Source: an uncultured Prevotella sp. (GTDB lineage: Bacteria; Bacteroidota; Bacteroidia; Bacteroidales; Bacteroidaceae). From it: a stretch of DNA of 24,981 nt. Below, in pieces: positions 17,363 to 24,802 of this stretch (its first letter is position 1; every line of letters starts with the position of its first letter). The stretch covers positions 1-24,981 of the forward strand of contig URER01000039.1 of assembly GCA_900547005.1 (NCBI GenBank), written 5' to 3'. The position numbers and the translations under genes were made by a program. The notes beneath the pieces were generated by a model, which searched no databases, had not been told where the DNA came from, and was given only the letters and a program-made list of their open reading frames with translations.

Positions 17363-19237
17363 ATGTTTAAATACTGTTTAGTTTTATTGGTATCCTGTGT
17401 CGCGGCGGTAAGTGCTGCCGCACAGGATATTTTGGTTGAGGCTGAGAGTTTCGCCAATAAAGGAGGCTGGTCGGTAGACCAGCAGTTTATGGAACAGATG
17501 GGTTCGCCTTATCTGATAGCCCACGGCATGGGCTGTCCTGTTGCCGATGCCGATACGGAAGTGGCGGTGGAGCAGGCTGGTAAGTATGATGTCTATGTGC
17601 GGACATATAACTGGACCGCTCCGTGGACATCCAAGCCAGGACCCGGAAAATTCACTCTTACGGTGGGAAACACCAAACTCAAGACAGTTTTGGGTACTAA
17701 GGGTAACGTCTGGGAGTGGCAGAAAGCCGGAACGGTGAACCTGAAAAAAGGTACTACAAGCATCCGCCTGCACGACCTCACTGGCTTCGACGGACGCTGC
17801 GATGCCGTGTTGCTGACTACCGATGCACAGAGTGCGCTCGCCAGACTCGCAGGCAACGGCTCATGGGAAGTGCGCCGCATGATGGCCGGAAAGTCAGCCA
17901 AATCTGCTAAGGAGGCAAGCTACGACCTCGTTGTCGTTGGCGGAGGCATCGCCGGAATGTGCGCAGCAGCTACTGCTGCACGTCTCGGTTGCAAGGTGGC
18001 GTTAGTCAATGACCGTCCCGTATTGGGCGGAAATAACAGTCAGGAGATTCGTGTCCACCTCGGAGGCATCAGTGAGACAGGTCTGTATCCGTCTATCGGT
18101 CGTATGATCCGTGAGTTCGGGCATTCCCGCAGTGGCAATGCCATGCCGGCAGACTATTACGAAGACGCCAAGAAAGATTCGTTCATCAATGCCGAAAAGA
18201 ACGTTACGCTCTATGCACCATACCATGCTCTGGCCGTAAACAAGCAGGGCAGCAAGATTTCTTCCGTCGTTATCGAGGAGACATCCACGGGCGACCGCAT
18301 CGTGCTTTCCGCACCCTTGTTCTCTGATTGTACGGGCGATGGAACGATAGGCTATCTTGCCGGTGCCGATTATAAGATGGGACGCGAGGCCAAGTCGGAG
18401 TTCAACGAGAGCATTGCGCCCGACGTTGCCGACAATATGGTTATGGGAGCGTCTATCCAATGGTATGCGAAGAAAGAAAAGAAAGCAACATCTTTCCCCG
18501 AGTTCTCTTACGGAGTGGAGTTTAATGAGACCAACTGCGAGCGCGTAACCAAAGGCGAGTGGAAGTGGGAGACAGGTCTTTATCGCGACCAGGTGGCCGA
18601 GGCCGAGCTTGTGCGCGACTACGGTCTGATGGTGATTTACTCCAACTGGAGCTACCTCAAGAACCATTCTGGTGACAAGAAGTTCCGCGACAAGTCCCTC
18701 GACTGGGTCGGTTATGTTGCAGGCAAGCGTGAGTCGCGCCGTCTTATGGGCGATTACGTTGTCTCACAGCAAGACATTGAGAAGGATGTCTACCACGAAG
18801 ACGCCACATTCACGACCACATGGGCTATCGACCTCCACTTCGAGGACTCGCTGAATGCCGCCCGTTTCCCGTCGGGAGCGTTCAAGACACAGACTGTCCA
18901 TCGCTGGATTTATCCCTACGCGCTGCCTTACCGCACTCTATATTCGCGCAATGTCGATAATCTTTTCATGGCCGGACGCAATATCAGCGTCACTCACGTG
19001 GCTCTTGGAACGGTTCGCGTAATGCGTACCACGGGCATGATGGGCGAGGTCGTGGGTATGGCCGCATCGCTTTGCAAGAAGTATAATGTGATGCCACGCG
19101 ACATCTATCGCCTTCATATCCCTGAGCTTCAGTCGCTGATGCGCGAGGGAGTGGGCCGCAAAGACCTACCGAACAACCAGCGCTTCAACGAACCTAACGA
19201 GAATTTACCTGTTCCACGAGGATTGAAATCAAAGTAA
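17363..19237 (+). CDS. FAD-dependent oxidoreductase with N-terminal carbohydrate-binding-like domain
   Basis: The protein has 624 residues. A signal peptide ends near residue 21 (A-A-A-Q). Residues ~22-155 form a beta-rich module (ILVEAESFANKGGW, AGKYDVYVRTYNW, RLHDLTGFDGRCDAVLL) like the CBM/golvesin-type domains of carbohydrate enzymes. From ~187 there is an FAD-binding Rossmann fold, YDLVVVGGGIAGMCAA, with the G-x-G-x-x-G glycines at 193, 195 and 198, then PVLGGNNSQEIRVHLGG, typical of the FAD_oxidored family (PF12831). A second FAD-contact motif lies near the C terminus (NVDNLFMAGRNISVTHVALG). Relatives are sometimes labelled xanthan lyase, which this sequence does not support. Its stop overlaps the next start (TAATG), implying coupling to the GH36-like enzyme. 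The substrate is unknown. Confidence 0.87.
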   Translation: MFKYCLVLLVSCVAAVSAAAQDILVEAESFANKGGWSVDQQFMEQMGSPYLIAHGMGCPVADADTEVAVEQAGKYDVYVRTYNWTAPWTSKPGPGKFTLTVGNTKLKTVLGTKGNVWEWQKAGTVNLKKGTTSIRLHDLTGFDGRCDAVLLTTDAQSALARLAGNGSWEVRRMMAGKSAKSAKEASYDLVVVGGGIAGMCAAATAARLGCKVALVNDRPVLGGNNSQEIRVHLGGISETGLYPSIGRMIREFGHSRSGNAMPADYYEDAKKDSFINAEKNVTLYAPYHALAVNKQGSKISSVVIEETSTGDRIVLSAPLFSDCTGDGTIGYLAGADYKMGREAKSEFNESIAPDVADNMVMGASIQWYAKKEKKATSFPEFSYGVEFNETNCERVTKGEWKWETGLYRDQVAEAELVRDYGLMVIYSNWSYLKNHSGDKKFRDKSLDWVGYVAGKRESRRLMGDYVVSQQDIEKDVYHEDATFTTTWAIDLHFEDSLNAARFPSGAFKTQTVHRWIYPYALPYRTLYSRNVDNLFMAGRNISVTHVALGTVRVMRTTGMMGEVVGMAASLCKKYNVMPRDIYRLHIPELQSLMREGVGRKDLPNNQRFNEPNENLPVPRGLKSK

Positions 19238-21288
19238 TGAAAAAGATATTATTAGTTTTTTGTGTATGTCTCACCATTGTTCAGACGGCTAAGGCTACGG
19301 CTTATAGTCGTCTGGCAGGTGATACTCTTGTCATTGGCAACGATGCGATAGAGCGCAGTTTCCTATGGAATGACGGAAATCTTATCACGACTGAGGTGCG
19401 GGACAAGAGAAACGGCAAGGTCTTTCTCTCACATTCAAAGACTCCCGACTGCTATCTTGTGAAGGGAACGCCGTCTGACGGACACTATGAGGCCAAGCGT
19501 GTAGAGTCCGACGGTGTGCATGAGGCCCATCTGCTCGTTACTGTTGCGTGCCGAATCGGTACGCTCGAGATACTGCGCCATTACCGCATCTATAACGAAT
19601 GCGCCGTAATAGGCTGCGACACCTATCTGCGCGGAGCAATGGCCGCGTCGAACAGCAAGGAAACATCGGCCGCCGACAGGAAGAACATCGAGTTCGCAGC
19701 CGACATGGCGACCGAGGTTGGCACGCCGACGCTCGACCGTCTGCAGCTCGAAGGCAAGCATTGGCAGACCTGTGTGGTGGAGTTCTTCGACGTGACCGAC
19801 TGGAACGACAATCTCGTTACCGAGCGTAGCTTCATTCCTTACCGCAGAACCGGCTATCGCGGCAACCTGCTTATAGCGTCGGATAATGTCGGTGGCGGTG
19901 CATTCTTCATCCTTAAGGAGGCACCAACGTCGAGTACGCAGCTCGCTTATACCGGTAAAGACTTCGTCACGGAGTTCGGAACATTCCTCGTTACGGGCAT
20001 CGGACTGTCGTCAAAGGACGTTACAGCCGACAAATGGACGCGCGCCTACAGTTGCATTCTCGGTGTGGCAGCCGACAACGGCTATGCCGCATTGTCGGAG
20101 TTGCGCCGCTATCAGAAAGGACAAAGGCTGCTCAGACCCGATCGCGATGAGATGGTGATGATGAATACGTGGGGCGACCGCTCGCAGGACGCAAAGATTG
20201 ACGAGGCATTCTGCCTTGCCGAGCTTGATAAGGCTAAGGCTTTGGGACTCTCATGCTTCCAGCTCGACGACGGGTGGCAGACTGGAAAGAGTCCTAACTC
20301 GGCCGTAGCCAAAGGTTCGTTTACCGACATCTGGCGTTCGGGCGACTACTGGACACCCGACAAGAAGAAGTTCCCGCACGGTCTTGCGCCCATCGTGAAG
20401 AAAGGAAAGAAACTCGGAATACGTATAGGTCTGTGGTATAACCCGTCCGTGCAGAATGAGTTTGCCGACTGGGAGAAGGATGCCGAGGCGATTCTCGGAC
20501 TTTACCGCAAATACGGAATCACGGTGTTTAAGATTGACGGTGTGAAGGTTGAGACCAAGAAAGCCGAGGAAAACCTGCGCAATCTCTTTGATAAGGTGCT
20601 GCGTGAGTCGGGCAATGAGGTCGTGTTCAACCTTGATGTTACGGCCGGACGACGCGGAGGCTACTTCATGCTCAATGAGTATGGAAACATCTTCCTCGAA
20701 AACCGCTACACCGACTGGGGCAACTACTATCCTTACCGCACCTTGCGCAACCTCTGGATGCTTTCCCGTTATGTTCCGGCGGAGCGCCTTCAGATTGAGT
20801 TCCTCAACAAATGGCGCAACAAGGATAAGTACACTGACGACCCGTTCGGCCCTGAGAACTATTCGTTTGAGTATCTTTTTGCCATCACTATGGCTGCCCA
20901 GCCGCTTGCTTGGATGGAGGCATCGGGCCTGCCGGATGAGGCTTTCGCCATAAAACCCGTCATAGAGACCTACCGCGGTCTGCAACATGAACTGCATCAA
21001 GGTACGATTCTGCCCATTGGAGATGAGCCGAGCGGACGCAGTTGGACCGGATTCCAGTCTGATTGCGGCGATAACGGCTTCTTCATCGTCTATCGTGAGA
21101 ATAACGACGAGGCTGTAGGGCATCTTAAGACATGGCTTCCCGAGGGCTGCCGCATAAGCGTCAAGGCTGTAACAGGCATGGGAACGGACTTCACCGCAAC
21201 CGCTGGCAAGGGCGGAGTGATAGACTTTTCGCTGCCCGAAAAGAACAGTTACGCGCTCTATCGCTATGAAATTATCTCGCACCGGTAA
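19237..21288 (+). CDS. GH36-like (clan GH-D) alpha-galactosidase-type glycoside hydrolase
   Basis: The protein has 683 residues, with a signal peptide ending near residue 20-22. Residues ~25-295 form an N-terminal beta-supersandwich. The barrel starts near 305 (MVMMNTWGDR). FQLDDGWQ (341-348) supplies the paired aspartates that bind substrate in clan GH-D. D434 in VFKIDG fits the catalytic nucleophile (compare K-x-D in GH27/GH36). D493 in RYTDW is a candidate acid/base. A C-terminal beta-sandwich completes the fold. Alpha-galactosidase or a related alpha-glycosidase is likely, but exact sugar specificity cannot be assigned. Its start codon overlaps the stop of the FAD oxidoreductase by one base, which suggests the two act on the same intermediate. 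Confidence 0.82.
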   Translation: MKKILLVFCVCLTIVQTAKATAYSRLAGDTLVIGNDAIERSFLWNDGNLITTEVRDKRNGKVFLSHSKTPDCYLVKGTPSDGHYEAKRVESDGVHEAHLLVTVACRIGTLEILRHYRIYNECAVIGCDTYLRGAMAASNSKETSAADRKNIEFAADMATEVGTPTLDRLQLEGKHWQTCVVEFFDVTDWNDNLVTERSFIPYRRTGYRGNLLIASDNVGGGAFFILKEAPTSSTQLAYTGKDFVTEFGTFLVTGIGLSSKDVTADKWTRAYSCILGVAADNGYAALSELRRYQKGQRLLRPDRDEMVMMNTWGDRSQDAKIDEAFCLAELDKAKALGLSCFQLDDGWQTGKSPNSAVAKGSFTDIWRSGDYWTPDKKKFPHGLAPIVKKGKKLGIRIGLWYNPSVQNEFADWEKDAEAILGLYRKYGITVFKIDGVKVETKKAEENLRNLFDKVLRESGNEVVFNLDVTAGRRGGYFMLNEYGNIFLENRYTDWGNYYPYRTLRNLWMLSRYVPAERLQIEFLNKWRNKDKYTDDPFGPENYSFEYLFAITMAAQPLAWMEASGLPDEAFAIKPVIETYRGLQHELHQGTILPIGDEPSGRSWTGFQSDCGDNGFFIVYRENNDEAVGHLKTWLPEGCRISVKAVTGMGTDFTATAGKGGVIDFSLPEKNSYALYRYEIISHR

Positions 21289-21301
21289 TGCAGTCGGTTT
21301 A

Positions 21302-21417
21302 GTACAAAGGCTTTGTACCGAAAGTACAAGGGCTTTGTACTGTTGCTACAAAGGCTCTGTACTAACAGTACAACAGTGTTGTACAAATTGTACATGACGC
21401 TTGTACAAAATTTGTAC
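21302..21417. repeat. 22-bp-period dyad array 3
   Basis: Five dyads of the GTACAAA-n-TTTGTAC type have centres at 21310, 21332, 21354, 21376 and 21398, exactly 22 bp apart. A sixth is centred at 21410. Units 1 and 4 have perfect 8-bp arms around one central base. The array starts 14 bp after the GH36-like stop codon and ends about 50 bp before the next start. No T run follows any dyad, so these are not classic terminators, although the RNA could fold into a row of hairpins and reduce or protect downstream transcript. Confidence 0.9.
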
Positions 21418-21468
21418 TATTAAAATAATGGCTGATTTGGATTATTGAACTCTATAAAACCAAATGAA

Positions 21469-22866
21469 ATGAAAAAGATAACATTGTTATTAATAGGTGT
21501 TCTCGTGTGCGTTGGACTTTCGGCTCAACGCACTCTGAAGCTGAAACTGTCTGATGACGGACTCGCTGAGCTTACCGTTTTTCTGCCATCGGCCGACAAA
21601 GCCACGGGCAAGGCAGTCGTCTGCTGCCCCGGCGGAGGCTATTCCATCCTCTGCATGAGCTACGAGGGCGTAGACTGGGCACCTTATTATAATGACATGG
21701 GCATAGCTTATGCTGTCTTGAAGTACCGTATGCCGCACGGCGACCGCACCATTCCCGTGACAGACGCGTGCCGGGCGATGCAGACAATGCGCGACAGTGC
21801 GGCCGTATGGCACATCAATCCTAATGACGTGGGTATCATGGGATTCTCCGCCGGAGGTCATCTCGCGTCGACAATAGCCACGAGTGCGCCCATGTCGGTG
21901 CGTCCGAACTTCCAGATTCTGTTCTATCCTGTAATCTCGATGGATCCGAAACTCGGTCATCGCGGTTCGTCGAAGGCTTTTCTCGGACAAGACATTGACA
22001 ACAAGAAAGTGATTGATGAATTCTCTTCGGAGAAGCAGGTGCGCCGCCATCTCACACCGCCAGCGATAATTTTTGCCGCCGACAACGACCGCGAGGTAGA
22101 CCCGTTCAAGAACAGCGTGGCTTATTACACCGCTCTGCGACGCAAGGATGTGGCTGCATCCATGCACGTCTATCCCATAGGCGGACACGGATGGCGGTTC
22201 GACAACCGCTTCCCTTATCACGAGGCTATGCTGAAAACGCTCTCGTTATGGCTCGAAAGTCTGAAAGCTCCGGATGCGGATGCGGTGCGCGTGGCGTGTG
22301 TCGGCAACAGTATCACCGACGGAGCGGGCATCCGGCAGGCTGATATCTACGGCTATCCGGCACAGCTCGGCAAACTACTTGGCAACGGATACAACGTCAA
22401 GAACTTCGGTGTGAGCGGCCGCACGCTGCTCAACAGCGGCAACCTGCCATATATGAAGGAGAAGGCTTGGCAGGACTGCAAGGACTTCCTGCCGCAGATT
22501 GTGATAATAAAACTCGGCACAAACGACTCTAAAACGAAGAACTGGGAACATAAAGATGAGTTCGCTCGTGATATGCAGCAGATGATTTCGGAATTGAAAT
22601 CGCTGCCGAGCAACCCGAAGATCTATCTCGGTCTGCCTGCAAAGGCATGGAAAGACTCGTGGACAATCAACGACAGCGTAATCGTGAACGAGGTCATTCC
22701 TATTATAAAAAAGATGGCGAAGAAGAATCGCCTTGAGGTAATCGACTTCTACACTCCGCTCTCTGCCGACGAGAAACTGACTCAAACAGACGGCATTCAC
22801 CCCAACGAGAAGGGCGTAAAGCTGATGGCAGAGGAGGCTGCAAAGGTGGTAAGGAGGAAGAAGTAG
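21469..22866 (+). CDS. Two-domain esterase: N-terminal alpha/beta hydrolase, C-terminal SGNH/GDSL
   Basis: I choose the ATG at 21469, where a normal signal peptide begins (MKKITLLLIG, ending near A19), over an in-frame TTG at 21445. The protein then has 465 residues. Residues ~22-265 are an alpha/beta hydrolase: oxyanion loop CPGGGY (53-58), nucleophile S127 in GFSAGG, acid D207 (D-N-D-R-E-V) and H240 in GGHGW. This is like the acetyl-xylan-esterase type BD-FAE enzymes. Residues ~272-465 are a canonical SGNH hydrolase: S281 in GNSITDG, G317 in GVSGRT, N352 in GTND, and D441/H444 in DGIHPN. Both active sites look intact. A bifunctional carbohydrate esterase is likely. The same two folds occur in opposite order at 4014. 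Confidence 0.88.
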   Translation: MKKITLLLIGVLVCVGLSAQRTLKLKLSDDGLAELTVFLPSADKATGKAVVCCPGGGYSILCMSYEGVDWAPYYNDMGIAYAVLKYRMPHGDRTIPVTDACRAMQTMRDSAAVWHINPNDVGIMGFSAGGHLASTIATSAPMSVRPNFQILFYPVISMDPKLGHRGSSKAFLGQDIDNKKVIDEFSSEKQVRRHLTPPAIIFAADNDREVDPFKNSVAYYTALRRKDVAASMHVYPIGGHGWRFDNRFPYHEAMLKTLSLWLESLKAPDADAVRVACVGNSITDGAGIRQADIYGYPAQLGKLLGNGYNVKNFGVSGRTLLNSGNLPYMKEKAWQDCKDFLPQIVIIKLGTNDSKTKNWEHKDEFARDMQQMISELKSLPSNPKIYLGLPAKAWKDSWTINDSVIVNEVIPIIKKMAKKNRLEVIDFYTPLSADEKLTQTDGIHPNEKGVKLMAEEAAKVVRRKK

Positions 22867-22875
22867 GGCTATTAT

Positions 22876-22938
22876 TCTAATTATTCTTATTAGTCTTATT
22901 AGCCTTATTAGTCCAATTAGTCTAATTAGTCCAATTTT
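22876..22938 (+). repeat. 9-bp tandem array before the GH2 gene
   Basis: Seven 9-bp units run without gaps, with consensus T-C-(T/C)-(T/A)-A-T-T-A-G. The units at 22885 and 22894 are identical. The array ends 12 bp before the GH2 start codon, so it lies in the leader or promoter-proximal region. Unit-number changes would change leader length in 9-bp steps without affecting reading frame. Confidence 0.85.
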
Positions 22939-22950
22939 AAAAAAATAATT

Positions 22951-24741
22951 ATGAGAAGACTATTATCAATAACTATCGCTCTCGTATCACTGTTGATGGC
23001 TCCAGTTGCATCTTTTGCAGCCGACCTGATACAGAATATCTACGGGCGCGACATACAGTCGCTCAACGGAAAGTGGGCGGCAATCCCCGACCTGTACGAC
23101 CAGGGCGAGCGAATGAAGATTTACGAGAACAACAAACCGACGGGAAAGACGGATTTCTATGAGTACAGCTTCGAGGGCGGAATGCGCCTTAACGTACCCG
23201 GCGACTGGAATTCGCAGTCGAAAGAACTTAAATATTATGAGGGTACGGTGTGGTATCAACGCACCTTTACGGCTAAGGCTGAGCCGGGAACACGCCGCTT
23301 TCTCTATTTCGCCGGTGTCAGCACGCGCTGCAATATCTACCTCAACGGTAAGAAAATCATTTCCCACGAGGGCAGCTTCACACCGTTCCAGATTGAGGTT
23401 ACGGACGCGCTGAAGGACGGAGAGAACCTGCTCGTATGCGAGGTGAACAACAACCGACGCGTGGATGCCATCCCTGCCATGTCGTATGACTGGTGGAACT
23501 ACGGCGGAATCACACGCGACGTGATGCTCGTAACCGTGCCGACGCAATATATCGCCGACTATTTCGTGCGCTTGGAGAAGGGTAAAAAGGACGTGATAGC
23601 ACTCAGCGTATCACTCTCCGAGGCTGTGGCTGGCAAGAAGATAACGGTGAAAATCCCCGAACTGAAGGTAAACTGCGAGATGACAACCGACGCTCATGGC
23701 AAGGCCGAGGCTTCCGTCAAGGTTCGTTCGTTGCAGCGTTGGTCGCCCGAAAGCCCCAAGCTCTACAACATCGAGATTGTTTCGCCCGACGATAAAGTCA
23801 CCGAGAGCATCGGTTTCCGCAACATCGACACCCGCGGCACAAAGGTGTTTCTCAATGACAAGGAGATTTTCCTGCGCAGCATCTCGTTCCATGAGGAGAT
23901 ACCTCAGCGCATGGGACGCGCCTTTTCGCCTGCCGATGCCGATATGTTGCTGTCCGAAGCCCGCGCCCTCGGCGTGAATACTATCCGTCTGGCGCACTAT
24001 CCGCAGAATGAATATATCGTGCGCAAGGCTGAGCAGATGGGCTTCATGCTGTGGGAGGAGATTCCCGTTTGGCAGAGCATCGACTTCACCAATGACGTAA
24101 CGATGGGCAAGGCACGCACCATGTTCGATGAGATGTTGCAGCGCGACAAGAACCGTTGTGCCGTGTCGATGTGGGGCGTGGCAAACGAGACGCGCCCTTC
24201 CGAGGCCCGCAACGCCTTCCTCACCCGACTGGTCAGCGACGGGCGCGCTAAAGACAACACCCGTCTATACGTCGCAGCCTTCGACATAGTATATTATCAG
24301 CGCGACAAAGACTTGTTCACGATGGAGGATTCTTTCCCTGAGCAGCTCGACCTTATAGGCGTAAACAAGTATATGGGCTGGTATGCTCCGTGGCCGAAGG
24401 ATCCGAAAGACTGTCATTGGCAGGTCTGCCCCGACAAGCCTCTGCTCATCACCGAGTTTGGTGGCGAGGCTCTCTACGGTCAGTCAGGCGATGAGACTGT
24501 AGCAAGTTCGTGGAGCGAGGACTATCAGGCCAAGCTCTATCGGGACAATATCCGTATGTTCGAGAACATTCCCAACCTCTGCGGTGTGTCTCCGTGGATT
24601 CTCTTCGACTTCCGTTCGCCGTTCCGTTTCCACCCTGCCAATCAGGACGGATGGAATCGCAAGGGACTCGTTTCTGATCAGGGAATGCGCAAAAAGGCAT
24701 GGTACATCATGCGCGACTATTATCGTAGCAAAGCGAAGTAA
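22951..24741 (+). CDS. GH2 beta-glucuronidase-like glycoside hydrolase
   Basis: The protein has 596 residues, with a signal peptide ending near A23. It has the GH2 order of jelly-roll domain (about 30-195, with SYDWWNYGGITRDV), immunoglobulin-like domain (about 197-290) and barrel (about 292-596). The acid/base is E413 in WGVANE and the nucleophile is E502 in ITEFGG. N569-R570-K571 (WNRKGL) aligns with the N-x-K motif that binds the substrate carboxylate in beta-glucuronidases, as does NKYMGWY with the glucuronidase N-x-Y-x-G-W-Y. A beta-glucuronidase, or another beta-uronidase, is therefore more likely than a beta-galactosidase. It is probably periplasmic, as the signal peptide lacks a lipobox. 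It is the last gene before the terminator. Confidence 0.9.
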   Translation: MRRLLSITIALVSLLMAPVASFAADLIQNIYGRDIQSLNGKWAAIPDLYDQGERMKIYENNKPTGKTDFYEYSFEGGMRLNVPGDWNSQSKELKYYEGTVWYQRTFTAKAEPGTRRFLYFAGVSTRCNIYLNGKKIISHEGSFTPFQIEVTDALKDGENLLVCEVNNNRRVDAIPAMSYDWWNYGGITRDVMLVTVPTQYIADYFVRLEKGKKDVIALSVSLSEAVAGKKITVKIPELKVNCEMTTDAHGKAEASVKVRSLQRWSPESPKLYNIEIVSPDDKVTESIGFRNIDTRGTKVFLNDKEIFLRSISFHEEIPQRMGRAFSPADADMLLSEARALGVNTIRLAHYPQNEYIVRKAEQMGFMLWEEIPVWQSIDFTNDVTMGKARTMFDEMLQRDKNRCAVSMWGVANETRPSEARNAFLTRLVSDGRAKDNTRLYVAAFDIVYYQRDKDLFTMEDSFPEQLDLIGVNKYMGWYAPWPKDPKDCHWQVCPDKPLLITEFGGEALYGQSGDETVASSWSEDYQAKLYRDNIRMFENIPNLCGVSPWILFDFRSPFRFHPANQDGWNRKGLVSDQGMRKKAWYIMRDYYRSKAK

Positions 24742-24744
24742 AAA

Positions 24745-24786
24745 AGGAGCTGTGTCGAAAATTACGACACAGCTCCTCTTCTTTTT
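24745..24786. terminator. Bidirectional terminator between convergent genes
   Basis: AGGAGCTGTGTCG (24745-24757) pairs perfectly with CGACACAGCTCCT (24765-24777) across a 7-base loop. T-rich sequence follows on the + strand (to 24786), and the AAAAA before the stem gives a T run on the - strand. It can end both the PUL operon and the minus-strand gene downstream. Confidence 0.9.
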
Positions 24787-24802
24787 ATGTTGTTTACTCC
24801 TT

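Noticed and set aside
17363..19237. Xanthan lyase annotation for the FAD protein
   Set aside because: The sequence shows an FAD Rossmann fold and a CBM-like domain, with no (alpha/alpha) toroid lyase features. Such labels appear to come from the CBM-like domain.
20251..21282. Long minus-strand reading frame of 343 codons
   Set aside because: It lies entirely opposite the GH36-like gene, which has clear catalytic motifs. The minus-strand translation shows no recognisable domain and no signal peptide.
21445..21468. TTG start giving eight extra residues on the downstream esterase
   Set aside because: The extra residues do not belong to a signal peptide, while the ATG at 21469 starts a standard one.
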